The notes under the pieces were generated by a model. It was not told the origin of the DNA and ran no database searches. It was given only the letters and a program-made list of their open reading frames with translations. A stretch of 64,000 nucleotides of DNA from BRH-c25 sp012519325 (GTDB taxonomy: Bacteria; Bacillota; Clostridia; Lutisporales; Lutisporaceae): NCBI GenBank assembly GCA_050950645.1, contig JBMNHZ010000009.1, positions 248,001 to 312,000 on the forward strand, in the 5' to 3' direction. The position numbers and the translations under genes were made by a program. Of this stretch, positions 16,397-26,026 are shown one piece after another; within the stretch, counting starts at the first letter, position 1, and every line of letters starts with the position of its first letter.

Positions 16397-19324
16397 ATGC
16401 AATTCAAAATTGGGGACATATATCACGGTTTTCGCTTAATTGAGGAAAGGGATATCAAAGAGGCTAATTCAACAGCCAGGTTTTTTAAGCATGAGAAGAG
16501 CGGAGCAAGGCTCTTTTATATGGAAAATGAAGATGATAACAAGGTATTTTCAATTACCTTCAGGACACCTCCCAAGGACAGCACAGGACTGCCTCATATA
16601 CTTGAACATTCAGTACTCTGCGGGTCCAGGAAATTCCCGACGAAGGAGTCCTTCGTTGAACTGGCAAAAGGCTCTCTGAATACCTTCTTAAATGCTTTTA
16701 CCTTTGGAGACAAGACAATGTACCCGGTAGCCAGCAGAAACGAGAAGGATTTTGAGAATCTGATGGATGTGTATCTGGATTCAGTGTTTTATCCCAATAT
16801 ATACAAATATCCGCAGATACTTAAACAGGAAGGGTGGCACTATGAATTGGAGGACCCTTCGGAGGAGTTGAGATATAAGGGCGTCGTATATAATGAAATG
16901 AAGGGAGCACTATCGTCGCCGGAGTCGGTGCTTTTGAGGAAGCTTCAGGAAACCTTGTTCCCGGATAGCCCGTACGGTTATGAATCCGGAGGCGATCCTG
17001 AAGTGATACCTGAGCTTACGCAGGATGAGTTTATCGCTTTTCATAAGAAGTACTACCATCCGGCCAACAGCTATATATTCCTATATGGGAAAATGGATGC
17101 CCTTGGGCGCATGAAGTTTATTGATGAAGAATATCTGAAAGATTTTGAAGCTATCCCTGTTGATTCCGCTATACCTTTGCAGAAAGCCTTTGAGAAAATG
17201 CGAAGCTATGAACTGGAATATCCGGTATCTGTTAAAGAGGATGAAAAAGACAAGACATATCTCAGCCTGAATTATGCTGTAGGGCTTTCAACCGATCCGG
17301 AGCTCTATATAGCAATGGAGATATTGGAGTATATACTGCTGTCAACACCTGCATCCCCTCTCAGGAAAGCATTGATTGAAGCCGGTCTGGGGAAGGATGT
17401 TTTCGGAAGGTATGACAACAGCATACTTCAGCCTGTTTTCAGCATAATTATAAAGAATTCAAATATAGAATCCAGGGAAAAATTCAAGGATATAGTTGCA
17501 GGCACCTTAAAAAGACTTGTGAATGAAGGGTTGGATATCAAGCTGGCGGAGGCGGCGGTCAACCTGAAGGAGTTTCAGCTGAGAGAATCCGATTTTGAGG
17601 GTTATCCCAAGGGCTTGATATACAATATAAAAATAATGGACAGCTGGCTTTACGATCAGGATCCCTTTATGCACCTTCGTTATGGGCATATTTTTGATAA
17701 GATTAGAGCAGAGCTGAATAACAGGTACTTTGAAAAATTAATAGGAAAATACCTGTTGAACAATACTCACAGTTCACTGCTGGTGCTTAAGCCCAGGAAG
17801 GGCATGTCAGAAGAAAAGGATGAAGAAACAAAAGCGAGGCTCAGAAACATCAAGGCGAATATGAGCCAGGAACAGCTGCAGGAGCTTGTGAAGGAGACCG
17901 GAGAGCTTAAAAAATGGCAGGACACTCCGGACAGCCCCGAACAGCTTGCACTCATACCGATGCTGTCAATAGAGGATATTGACAGGAAAGGTGAAGTACT
18001 GCCTCAGTTGGTAAGAGAGGTATCAGGGATCAAAGTGCTTGCACACCATATGTTTACCAATGACATTGTGTATGTCAATCTTTTGTTTGATACCACTGCC
18101 GTGCCTCAGGAGCTGCTGCAGTACATTCCGTTGCTGTCTGTGATACTGGGGAGGGTAAGTACTGAAAACTACAGCTATGGGGAGATCTCAAAGGAAATTG
18201 ACATGCATACCGGAGGCATCAAATTCAGCACTCAGGTCTACGGAGAAAAAGACGACGACAGTAAATACCATCCGGTATTTTCAGTAAGAGGCAGGGCTCT
18301 TGCAGGAAAGATGACAAGGATGTTTGAGATCATAAGTGAGATTATTGCAAGGACAAAGCTTGATGATTCCGGAAGAATAAAGGAAATAATACAGGAAAAC
18401 AGATCCAGAATCGAAATGATGATATCTAATGAGGGGCATACTATTGCCTGCAAAAGGCTTTTCTCATACTTCTCACAGGAAGGAAGCTATCAGGAGGCCG
18501 TATCAGGACTGACTTATTACAAATTCATTGCTGATATTGAAAGGAACTATGAAAGCAGAATAGCAGATGTAAAAGAAAACCTTCAGAAGCTGATGAGGCT
18601 GATATTCAGGAAGGAAGGGCTTATTGCAGGAGTGACCTGTGAAGAGGATGATTACAGCGGAGCTGCAGAGAGCTTGAATCTCGTGTTTAAAGAATTAAGT
18701 GATGAGAAACATCCGACAGTGAGATATGATTTTAAGGTTGAGTCTCTCAATGAAGGACTGATGACTCAGGGAAAGGTTCAGTATGTGGCACAGGGCTACA
18801 ATTTCATAAGATTGGGCTATCCTTATTCAGGGAAACTGCAGGTCTTAAGAACAATATCCAGATACAGCTATCTTTGGAACCGCATCAGGGTTCAGGGAGG
18901 AGCCTATGGTGCCTTTTCAGGCTTTGAAAGGAACGGCAATATGTTCATGGTTTCCTACAGAGACCCCAATCTGAAGGAAACCCTGAAGGTATATGATGAA
19001 ATGCACAGCTATATGAAGGATTTCAGGATTGAAGAAAGAGAGATGACAAAGTATATTATCGGAACCATCAGTAAGCTGGATTTGCCCCTGACCCCGTTTA
19101 TGAAAGGAGAAAGAGCGATTGAAAACTATATGAGAAAAATCACTCAAGAGGATTTGCAGAAGGAGAGGGAGGAGATTCTCGGCACAAGGGAGCAGGATAT
19201 AAGGGAACTGTCCGATATGATATTTGAGCTTATGAAAAGGCAAAGCTACTGTGTATTGGGGAGTGAAGCAAAAATAAAAGGGAACAGGGAGCTCTTCGGC
19301 AGCCTGATTGAGGTTTTTAGTTGA
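16397..19324 (+). CDS. M16C metallopeptidase (PreP-like)
   Basis: This 975-residue protein belongs to the M16C family, like presequence protease and Plasmodium falcilysin: a zinc enzyme that closes around peptides and degrades them. The inverted zinc motif HILEH is near residues 67-71 in GLPHILEHSVLCGSRKFPTK, and the distal Glu lies in VVYNEMKGALS. Length fits the single-chain two-half architecture. No signal peptide is seen, so it probably clears peptides in the cytoplasm. The ATG at 16397 follows GGAGGCTTGGAAGAG; an in-frame ATG at 16358 has no ribosome binding site. Confidence 0.92.
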   Translation: MQFKIGDIYHGFRLIEERDIKEANSTARFFKHEKSGARLFYMENEDDNKVFSITFRTPPKDSTGLPHILEHSVLCGSRKFPTKESFVELAKGSLNTFLNAFTFGDKTMYPVASRNEKDFENLMDVYLDSVFYPNIYKYPQILKQEGWHYELEDPSEELRYKGVVYNEMKGALSSPESVLLRKLQETLFPDSPYGYESGGDPEVIPELTQDEFIAFHKKYYHPANSYIFLYGKMDALGRMKFIDEEYLKDFEAIPVDSAIPLQKAFEKMRSYELEYPVSVKEDEKDKTYLSLNYAVGLSTDPELYIAMEILEYILLSTPASPLRKALIEAGLGKDVFGRYDNSILQPVFSIIIKNSNIESREKFKDIVAGTLKRLVNEGLDIKLAEAAVNLKEFQLRESDFEGYPKGLIYNIKIMDSWLYDQDPFMHLRYGHIFDKIRAELNNRYFEKLIGKYLLNNTHSSLLVLKPRKGMSEEKDEETKARLRNIKANMSQEQLQELVKETGELKKWQDTPDSPEQLALIPMLSIEDIDRKGEVLPQLVREVSGIKVLAHHMFTNDIVYVNLLFDTTAVPQELLQYIPLLSVILGRVSTENYSYGEISKEIDMHTGGIKFSTQVYGEKDDDSKYHPVFSVRGRALAGKMTRMFEIISEIIARTKLDDSGRIKEIIQENRSRIEMMISNEGHTIACKRLFSYFSQEGSYQEAVSGLTYYKFIADIERNYESRIADVKENLQKLMRLIFRKEGLIAGVTCEEDDYSGAAESLNLVFKELSDEKHPTVRYDFKVESLNEGLMTQGKVQYVAQGYNFIRLGYPYSGKLQVLRTISRYSYLWNRIRVQGGAYGAFSGFERNGNMFMVSYRDPNLKETLKVYDEMHSYMKDFRIEEREMTKYIIGTISKLDLPLTPFMKGERAIENYMRKITQEDLQKEREEILGTREQDIRELSDMIFELMKRQSYCVLGSEAKIKGNRELFGSLIEVFS

Positions 19325-19394
19325 AAACGATCCTGCCTTATTCTAAAATAGTAATTGGTATATGAGTTTATTTTTATAACAGGGGGGCTTACTC

Positions 19395-19985
19395 TTGAAG
19401 GGTGAAAAGATAAAAGAGATTAGAATTGAAAAAGGTTATACATTATCAGATATTGCTAAAAAGACAGGGTATACCGCAAGCTTCTTGTCACAAATAGAAA
19501 GAAACCTGAAGAAGCCGTCACTTGAAGCTCTGAGAAAAATATCCGATTCCCTGGAGACCCCAATAATATCGTTTTTAATTGATGAATATAAGCCGATTTC
19601 AGTAATTAAGGATATGAACGATGAATATGAAAGATATTATTTTACAAGTGAAAAGAAGCGAAGGAAGGTAGTAATACCTGAAATATGTACAGAGTATCAG
19701 TTCATAACTCCTGTTAGTTCGGATAATACTGTAAAGCCCAGGATGGTGGGGTTTTATGTTGAGTTAAAGCCGAAATCATGGGTTTCAGAAAAATTGATCA
19801 CCCATGATGCAGAAGAGGGTTTGTTTATTGTTAAAGGCCGGATAGAAGTTCATGTCGATAATAAGATATTTCTGCTTAATACAAATGATAGTCTTTATAT
19901 AAATTCAAATGTCCCGCACAACTATTTAAATATTGACGACGATAATGCAATTATTATCAGTTATCTCTCACCGCCTGTATATTAG
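19395..19985 (+). CDS. XRE-family regulator with cupin sensor domain
   Basis: The 196-residue protein has an N-terminal HTH_XRE (about residues 6-60, with IAKKTGYTASFLSQIERN) and a C-terminal cupin (about 120-192, with KSWVSEKLITHDAEEGLFIV and NVPHNYLN). Such regulators usually sense a small metabolite and control adjacent catabolic or transport genes. The only good start is a TTG directly after AGGGGGGCTTACTC. It is separated by a strong terminator from a dipeptidase/transporter/hydrolase operon whose promoter carries a large palindrome, its likely target. Confidence 0.85.
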   Translation: MKGEKIKEIRIEKGYTLSDIAKKTGYTASFLSQIERNLKKPSLEALRKISDSLETPIISFLIDEYKPISVIKDMNDEYERYYFTSEKKRRKVVIPEICTEYQFITPVSSDNTVKPRMVGFYVELKPKSWVSEKLITHDAEEGLFIVKGRIEVHVDNKIFLLNTNDSLYINSNVPHNYLNIDDDNAIIISYLSPPVY

Positions 19986-20006
19986 TTTTAGCTCTAGTAA
20001 AGGCAA

Positions 20007-20044
20007 TAGAAGGATGTCGAATCAGACATCCTTCTATTTTTTTA
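20007..20044 (+). terminator. Strong terminator after the XRE-cupin gene
   Basis: A perfect 13-bp stem, ATAGAAGGATGTC/GACATCCTTCTAT, with a 6-nt loop runs into a T-tract. Confidence 0.88.
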
Positions 20045-20114
20045 TTTAATCTGTAAAATTCATCCGCTTCAGCCTGAAAACTGCAGTTTAGATTTGAAGA
20101 AGCGTGATTTTTTA

Positions 20115-20171
20115 TTGACACGTCAAAAAAAAATGATATAATTAACTATAAGTTAATTAACATATAGTTAA
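20115..20171 (+). promoter_or_regulatory. Promoter with 30-bp palindromic operator
   Basis: A TTGACA box (20115-20120) and a TATAAT box (20137-20142) are 16 bp apart. Starting at the last base of the -10 box, a 30-bp near-perfect palindrome (20142-20171; each half reads TTAACTATA-N-GTTAA) covers the expected start site. Only the central N pair of each half breaks symmetry. This is where a repressor would block transcription of the dipeptidase operon; the XRE-cupin protein encoded just upstream is the obvious candidate. Confidence 0.7.
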
Positions 20172-20227
20172 TTAATTAAATTAATATTAATATAACATCA
20201 TATTATTATTATTAAGAGAGGTAATAT

Positions 20228-21271
20228 ATGAAAGAAAATATGGAAGACAGAATTAAAAGGATTCATAAGAATTCTGCAATTGTAGATGCCCACTTTGATT
20301 TATTGATGGATGTAGCAGACAAGAGAGAATACGGGCATAGAAAGGTTATAGAGACTAGCTACCTGCCAGGCTTTATTGAAGGCGGTGTAAACATTGTAGT
20401 GTCTTCAATATTTATTGAAAGCGTTTTTTTGCCTGAGATGGCTCTTAGAAAGGCCATGAATCAAATAAGTTCTTTATATGCAGAAATTGACGAGTCCCCT
20501 GACAAAATGATGATTTGCAGAAGCTGCGACGATATTTTCAAGGCTCTGGAAGAGAGGAAGATTGGATTTATACTGTCTTTTGAAGGGGTGGAGCCTCTTT
20601 ATAACGATTTGAGCCTTTTGAGAGTATTTTATGAATTAGGGGTAAGGATTGTCGGGCTTGTATGGAGCAGGAGAAATTTTGCCGGAGACGGAAGCTATTT
20701 CAGTAATGTAAGGGAAGGAAAAAAGGGCGGAATCACAAATTTTGGAGTGCAGCTGATTGAGGAAGCGGAAAGATTAGGTATGTTAATAGATGTCAGCCAT
20801 TTGAACGATGAAGGGTTTTGGGACGTAATGGAGTTGGCAAAAAAACCTGTTATAGCTTCTCATTCAAACTGCAGATCCATAGCAAATACCATGAGAAATC
20901 TTACTGATGCCCAAATCAAGGCCCTGGCACAAAAAGGCGGAGTCATTGGTATTAATGCTTCCAACATGCTTACATCTTGTAGAGAGGAGGATGGAGATAC
21001 AGAGCATCTAATAGACCATGTGGACCATATTGTAAAGCTTGTGGGGTATGAGCATGTAGGACTTGGATTTGACTTCTGTGATGATTTTATGAAGTACTTT
21101 TCTGAAGATACCTTGGCGGCTATGCCTTGCAAGCCCTTTGATGTTCTGAAGGGTCACAAGAGTATTGAACAGCTTACCAGAGGATTAATGAAGCGTGGCT
21201 ATAAAGATGCTGAAATTGAGATGATTTATGGGAAAAACTTTTTAAGAATTTATAAGGAGGTATTAAAATGA
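20228..21271 (+). CDS. Membrane-dipeptidase-type (M19) dipeptidase
   Basis: M19 enzymes are binuclear zinc dipeptidases of the amidohydrolase fold with broad dipeptide specificity. In 347 residues the metal ligands appear in IVDAHFDLL, in SFEGVEPL (bridging Glu), in DVSHLND and in VIASHSNCR, and the late motif GLGFDFCDDF matches the family's GxDxDG position. No signal peptide is present. It is the first gene of a three-gene operon; its stop overlaps the next start (ATGA). Confidence 0.92.
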   Translation: MKENMEDRIKRIHKNSAIVDAHFDLLMDVADKREYGHRKVIETSYLPGFIEGGVNIVVSSIFIESVFLPEMALRKAMNQISSLYAEIDESPDKMMICRSCDDIFKALEERKIGFILSFEGVEPLYNDLSLLRVFYELGVRIVGLVWSRRNFAGDGSYFSNVREGKKGGITNFGVQLIEEAERLGMLIDVSHLNDEGFWDVMELAKKPVIASHSNCRSIANTMRNLTDAQIKALAQKGGVIGINASNMLTSCREEDGDTEHLIDHVDHIVKLVGYEHVGLGFDFCDDFMKYFSEDTLAAMPCKPFDVLKGHKSIEQLTRGLMKRGYKDAEIEMIYGKNFLRIYKEVLK

Positions 21272-22428
21272 ACACACTTTTCTCAAGCGAAGTAGCAATT
21301 CTCGCAACTTTGAGCGTTTCAGTGGCTTTTGCATTTTTCTCACAAAAATATAAGTGGGCTAAATTTATGGGCCCGGCACTAATATGTGTTGTTTCAGGTA
21401 TTATTTTATCCAATTTCAATATTCTTCCCCATTGGCATGACGCTTATGGGAAGATACTCGAGTATGCTATTCCTGTATCATTATCCATTATGCTCCTTAA
21501 TATAAATCTGAAGGAATGGCTGAAGCTATCGAGAGAACCTTTGATGTCCATGCTTATAGCATGCCTCAGCGTTATGATTATGGCGTTTGTGGGAGGACTG
21601 TTTTTTGCACCCAGGATTGATGAGGGGTGGAAAATAGCAGGCATGTTTGTCGGTACATATACTGGTGGAAGCAGCAATCTGACGGCCATAGGAACAGGGC
21701 TGAATGCAACACCTACTGCTTTTGGAGCTGCCAATGCCGCAGATTATGTTGTGGGGATACCGACTCTGATTTTATTCTTTGCGCTTCCCCCCATACTTAA
21801 CAGGTCAAAATTGATCAGAAAAGTATGGCCTTATTCATTTACCGAGCAGGAATTAACTGCGGGAGGAACTGAAACGCTTTTTGGATTAAAGCAATGGTCT
21901 GTAACAGATATAGCTTTGTTGTTAGGTATAGGCTTAACTATTACGGCAGTTTCAACTACCCTGTCAACTATGTTCTCTCCACTTGTTCAGAGTGCTATGA
22001 GGATTATATTTATTACAACCATAACAATAGCAGTTGCCCAATTCAAGCCTGTTAGAGAGATAAAGGGAAATACTGACGTAGGTGTATTAATTGCTGGCTT
22101 TTTCCTTGTTGTTATCGGATTGACTATTGATATAAAAGAATTCATGAATTCAGCTCCGTTAATTACCTTATACTGTTTTGTGACAATTTTAGGTTCACTG
22201 GTACTTCATATTTTGGTATGCAGGCTTTTAAAAATCAAATATCAATATGTTTTGATTTCGGTAGTAGCCGGTATAGCAGATGGAAGCACCTCAGCTTTAG
22301 TTGCCGCTGCAGGTAACTGGCAATCAATAATAAGCACAGCGGTAATACTTGGTGCAATAGGTAATGCTGCAGGGAATTATTTGGGTATAGGTGTTGCTTA
22401 TCTTTTAAAAGCTGTAATTGGTGCTTGA
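21268..22428 (+). CDS. DUF819 family membrane protein
   Basis: The 386-residue protein has about ten to eleven hydrophobic segments and family-type motifs (GTYTGGSSNLTAIGTGLNA, AGIADGSTSALVAAAGNW). These fit DUF819 (YjcL-like), membrane proteins of unknown function with a pseudo-repeat and resemblance to anion or amino-acid transporters. Between a dipeptidase and a peptidase-like hydrolase, it could export or import the product or substrate of that pathway, which is an inference. Confidence 0.8.
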   Translation: MNTLFSSEVAILATLSVSVAFAFFSQKYKWAKFMGPALICVVSGIILSNFNILPHWHDAYGKILEYAIPVSLSIMLLNINLKEWLKLSREPLMSMLIACLSVMIMAFVGGLFFAPRIDEGWKIAGMFVGTYTGGSSNLTAIGTGLNATPTAFGAANAADYVVGIPTLILFFALPPILNRSKLIRKVWPYSFTEQELTAGGTETLFGLKQWSVTDIALLLGIGLTITAVSTTLSTMFSPLVQSAMRIIFITTITIAVAQFKPVREIKGNTDVGVLIAGFFLVVIGLTIDIKEFMNSAPLITLYCFVTILGSLVLHILVCRLLKIKYQYVLISVVAGIADGSTSALVAAAGNWQSIISTAVILGAIGNAAGNYLGIGVAYLLKAVIGA

Positions 22429-22476
22429 TAATTCTTCAGAGATTGGTTAGTTAATGAAAAGGAAGTGAAGTTTCCG

Positions 22477-24630
22477 ATGCCAAAATTTCAATTTCAGGAG
22501 CAAAGGTTTGCTTTTTATGAACTGGGGACGCATATAGCCGATGTAATCTTCAGCGAAGATGGAGTAATTCATCGAAAAAAGAATATGGAGACCAATGAGT
22601 GGCTGCCATTTAAAAAAATGGAGAAGGAAGACATAAGCTACAGGCTGCCGCTTCTGGAAATATGGAGTAATTTAAAAGAACTGCAGAACATCGACTGGAA
22701 TGCATCTGACGATATTAAACTGAACAACGGTTTTCACTACCAGCGTTACTTGAAATTTGAGGGAAATGTCGACGGTAAAAAAAGTGAAGCATGGCTTTGG
22801 GCATTGATGAATAAGAGATTCCCTGTGGATCTTTTTATTGCAGGTTGCGACATTATTGGATTTGTACTGACAAAGAGGGACGGCTGTTATATCCTTGTTA
22901 AGCCGGGATTTGAGGATGTTACAATACTGAAGTACTGGAAGGATGCTCTGCTGTCGGAAAATACCCATGGTATTAAGCATATTGGTACTCAGCATGTAAC
23001 AATGCGGGATGGAGTAAAGCTTGCAACAGATGTCTGGCTGCCTGCAGATTTTAAGGAAGGATTAAAAATCCCCACAATACTTGTCAGGACACCCTATGGA
23101 AGATTTACCATGGGGGAGGTTGAACTTCGGTTTGTAAGAAGAGGATATGCGTTGGTAGCCCAAGATACAAGAGGTCGTGAGGATTCGGAAGGTGAATGGG
23201 TTCCTTTTATTCATGAGAAAGAAGACGGAGATGATACATTAAACTGGATAGCAGAACAGACATGGTCTGATGGAAATGTGGGTATGATAGGCGGCTCTTA
23301 TGGAGGTTATGTACAGTGGGCGGCCGCAGCAAGCGGAAACAGACATTTGAAGGCAATTGTCAGCCTTGTCACAGCAGGCAGTCCGTTTATTGACATCCCG
23401 AGAAAAGGCGGGATTGTCATGTCAGGCGCGCTGGCATGGGTTTTTATGATGTCCCAGCAAAGAACAGATTTCAATGCCTTATCACGGGATGACTGGGAGG
23501 AGGTTTTAAGTATCCGCCCAATGAAGGATATTCCTGCTAAAGCATTGGGAAAGGACATCCATTTCTGGAATGAATGGATGAAACATCCTAACAATGATTG
23601 CTTCTGGCAGAAGGCTGATTGGTCCCTTTACGGAGAGAATATCAGCGCAGCATCCCTTATCATATCAGGCTGGTATGACGACGATGGAGCTGGAACAACT
23701 CAGGCATGGGAGATGGTTGAAAAGCATGGAATTGAAAACCGAAGGCTTATACTGGGGCCATGGTATCACCAGGCCAATTCTACCAGACAGATTCATAATA
23801 TACAATTCGGAAATAATTCTATAAGATATGATATAGACCTTTTATATCTCCGCTGGTTTGACCGTTTCTTAAAAAACATTGACAATGGTGTAGAGAAAGA
23901 ATCCAGAGTTCAGTACTATATGGTGGGTGAAAACGAGTGGAAGGAATCCGCAAAATGGCCGCCGGAAGAAGTAGAATACACTAATTTGTATATACACAGC
24001 AGCGGAAACGCTAATACAAGCCTTGGGGATGGATACCTTAATTTTGAGGCTCAGTGCAGTGAAAAAGAAGATAGCTATACATTTGACCCCGGGCATCCCG
24101 CTCTTTACCTGATCGATGTATCCGAAAATGAATGCAGTGTCCCTGAAAACTACAGGGAGGTAGAAATGCGAGAAGATGTACTTGTCTATACATCTGAACC
24201 ATTAAAAGAAGATATTGTTATTGCCGGAGATATATATGCGACTCTTTATGCATCAAGTTCAGCAAAGGATACTGACTGGATTGTGAGGCTGACAGAAGTT
24301 GATGAAGAAGGTAATTCCATACGCTTATCTGACGGGATTATCAGGGCAAGATATCGAAATTCCTTTGAAAATCCTGAGCTTCTTAAGCCGGGAAAGATAG
24401 AAAAATATGAGATAAAAATGAGTAAAATAGCCAATGTGTTTAAAAAGAACCACAGAATTAGAGTTTCAGTGACCTCAGGGGCAAAGAATCTTGCTTTTCC
24501 AAATCACAATACCGGTAATGACCCTGCAGCTGACATAGAGATGGTTAAAGCTGTGCAAAGAGTTTATCATGATGAAAAGAATCCAAGCCATGTCAAGCTT
24601 CCGGTTATAAAAAGGATTGCAGGGAAATGA
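22477..24630 (+). CDS. CocE/NonD (S15) family serine hydrolase
   Basis: The family includes cocaine esterase, glutaryl-7-ACA acylase and X-Pro dipeptidyl-peptidases. A ~170-residue N-terminal extension is followed by the alpha/beta-hydrolase core starting with RDGVKLATDVWLPAD, RTPYGR and AQDTRGREDSEGEW. The nucleophile is in GGSYGGYVQWAAA (near residue 275), the acid probably in SGWYDDDG, and the His in LGPWYHQAN. The jelly-roll C-terminal domain (X-Pro_dipept_C) follows. With 717 residues from the ATG, it is complete. As the third gene of the dipeptidase operon it probably cleaves an amide or peptide bond of the same substrate. Confidence 0.88.
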   Translation: MPKFQFQEQRFAFYELGTHIADVIFSEDGVIHRKKNMETNEWLPFKKMEKEDISYRLPLLEIWSNLKELQNIDWNASDDIKLNNGFHYQRYLKFEGNVDGKKSEAWLWALMNKRFPVDLFIAGCDIIGFVLTKRDGCYILVKPGFEDVTILKYWKDALLSENTHGIKHIGTQHVTMRDGVKLATDVWLPADFKEGLKIPTILVRTPYGRFTMGEVELRFVRRGYALVAQDTRGREDSEGEWVPFIHEKEDGDDTLNWIAEQTWSDGNVGMIGGSYGGYVQWAAAASGNRHLKAIVSLVTAGSPFIDIPRKGGIVMSGALAWVFMMSQQRTDFNALSRDDWEEVLSIRPMKDIPAKALGKDIHFWNEWMKHPNNDCFWQKADWSLYGENISAASLIISGWYDDDGAGTTQAWEMVEKHGIENRRLILGPWYHQANSTRQIHNIQFGNNSIRYDIDLLYLRWFDRFLKNIDNGVEKESRVQYYMVGENEWKESAKWPPEEVEYTNLYIHSSGNANTSLGDGYLNFEAQCSEKEDSYTFDPGHPALYLIDVSENECSVPENYREVEMREDVLVYTSEPLKEDIVIAGDIYATLYASSSAKDTDWIVRLTEVDEEGNSIRLSDGIIRARYRNSFENPELLKPGKIEKYEIKMSKIANVFKKNHRIRVSVTSGAKNLAFPNHNTGNDPAADIEMVKAVQRVYHDEKNPSHVKLPVIKRIAGK

Positions 24631-24683
24631 TAATACCGGAGTGGCGAAACTATTTTTGCTTCGCAGGACGCTTACATAAAAAT

Positions 24684-24727
24684 GGGAATCGCTAATATGC
24701 TAAACAATTAGCGATTCCCTGTCTTTT
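24684..24727. terminator. Bidirectional terminator between convergent genes
   Basis: The perfect 12-bp stem GGGAATCGCTAA/TTAGCGATTCCC is followed by a T-rich tract. It serves the S15 hydrolase gene and possibly the convergent ilvE. Confidence 0.85.
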
Positions 24728-24732
24728 ATTTT

Positions 24733-25758
24733 TTACTTCACTTCCACCATCCAGCCTTCCGGTGCCTTAACATCTCCGAACTGGATTCCGACAAGCGTAT
24801 CATATAGTTTCCTTGTTATGGGCCCTACCTCAGTCAGACTGTGAAATACGTGTTTTTTGCCCTTGTAGGTAATGCTTCCTATGGGAGATATAACTGCTGC
24901 TGTTCCGCATGCTCCCGCTTCAACAAGCTCATCAAGCTTATCAATATATATGTCTCTTTCTTCTGTTTCCATCCCAAGATACTCTTTTGCCACATACAGA
25001 AGTGAATATTTTGTTATACTTGGCAAAATAGAATCGGATATAGGAGTAACAAACTTGTTGTCCTTAGTTATTCCGAAGAAGTTAGCCGCACCTACTTCTT
25101 CAATTTTTGTATGGGTTGCCGGGTCAAGATATATACAATCTGCATACCCCTCTTTTCTTGCCAGTTCATGAGGATACAGACTTGCCGCGTAATTGCCTCC
25201 CACCTTAGCCGCACCGGTTCCCTTAGGTGCTGCCCTGTCATAGTCCGAAACAGAGAAATTCAAAGGAGTCATTCCACCCTTGAAATATGGCCCTACCGGA
25301 ATGCAAAAAACAGTGAATATATACTCTTTGGCCGGACTCACACCAATATTGTCACCAACACCTATAACTAAAGGTCTAAGATATAGTGTCGCACCTGTTC
25401 CATAGGGAGGTACCCAGTCTGCATTGGCTTTGACTACCTGGATGCAGGCATCGATAAATTTCGCCTCAGGTACTTCCGGCATAAAAAGCCTCTGACAGCT
25501 TTTAATCATGCGCTTTGCATTCTGGTCAGGCCTGAAAAGCAGTATTTTGCCTTCCTTTGTACGATAAGCCTTTAAGCCTTCAAAGCACTGCTGGCCATAG
25601 TGAAGACAAGGTGATCCTTCGCTGATAGTCAGGGTATTGTCGGAAGTAAGCTTCCCATTATCCCAGGAGTCTTCCTTCCAGTATGAAACATAGCGGTAAT
25701 CCGTTTTGATGTAGGAAAATCCCAGCTTATCCCATTCGATATTAACAGTATTTTTCAT
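24733..25758 (-). CDS. ilvE: Branched-chain amino acid aminotransferase
   Basis: This PLP enzyme of fold type IV interconverts leucine, isoleucine and valine with their 2-oxo acids. The 341-residue length and motifs match the BCAT group with C-terminal extension: HYGQQCFEGLKAYR near residue 53, RPLVIGVGDNIGVSP, the PLP lysine in GTGAAKVGGNYAASL, and the Glu/Gly cofactor loop IEEVGAANFFG. A ribosome binding site (AAGGGGGAATG) precedes the ATG. It appears to be monocistronic; no T-box or leader is evident upstream. Confidence 0.95.
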   Translation of the reverse strand: MKNTVNIEWDKLGFSYIKTDYRYVSYWKEDSWDNGKLTSDNTLTISEGSPCLHYGQQCFEGLKAYRTKEGKILLFRPDQNAKRMIKSCQRLFMPEVPEAKFIDACIQVVKANADWVPPYGTGATLYLRPLVIGVGDNIGVSPAKEYIFTVFCIPVGPYFKGGMTPLNFSVSDYDRAAPKGTGAAKVGGNYAASLYPHELARKEGYADCIYLDPATHTKIEEVGAANFFGITKDNKFVTPISDSILPSITKYSLLYVAKEYLGMETEERDIYIDKLDELVEAGACGTAAVISPIGSITYKGKKHVFHSLTEVGPITRKLYDTLVGIQFGDVKAPEGWMVEVK

Positions 25759-25930
25759 TAATACATTCCCCCTTGAATTATTTAACAGGACTGTTATATA
25801 ATTCGCTGTACGGTACTTGATATTTGAGAAATAAAACCAGCCTGTATTAATAGAATAAGATAATTATTCTCATTTGTAAATAGCTTGCAGTTAGATTTCG
25901 CAGATTAGGCTTATAATAGAATAGTGCATT

Positions 25931-25975
25931 AAAGCCTTCTCATAGTGAAATATTAGTACAAGGCTTTATTTTTTC
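25931..25975 (+). terminator. Terminator-like hairpin upstream of the ABC operon
   Basis: The stem AAAGCCTT/AAGGCTTT runs into ATTTTTTCT. No gene on the plus strand ends here, so it may be a leader attenuator for the ABC transporter genes, or a boundary element. Confidence 0.5.
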
Positions 25976-26026
25976 TAACATTATGTTATAATTAAATGGC
26001 AAAAATCACCAAACGGAGGAAGATGC

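Noticed and set aside
25759..26026. T-box or leader peptide for ilvE
   Set aside because: No GTGGAACC-type motif or Leu/Ile/Val-rich leader was found upstream of the gene.
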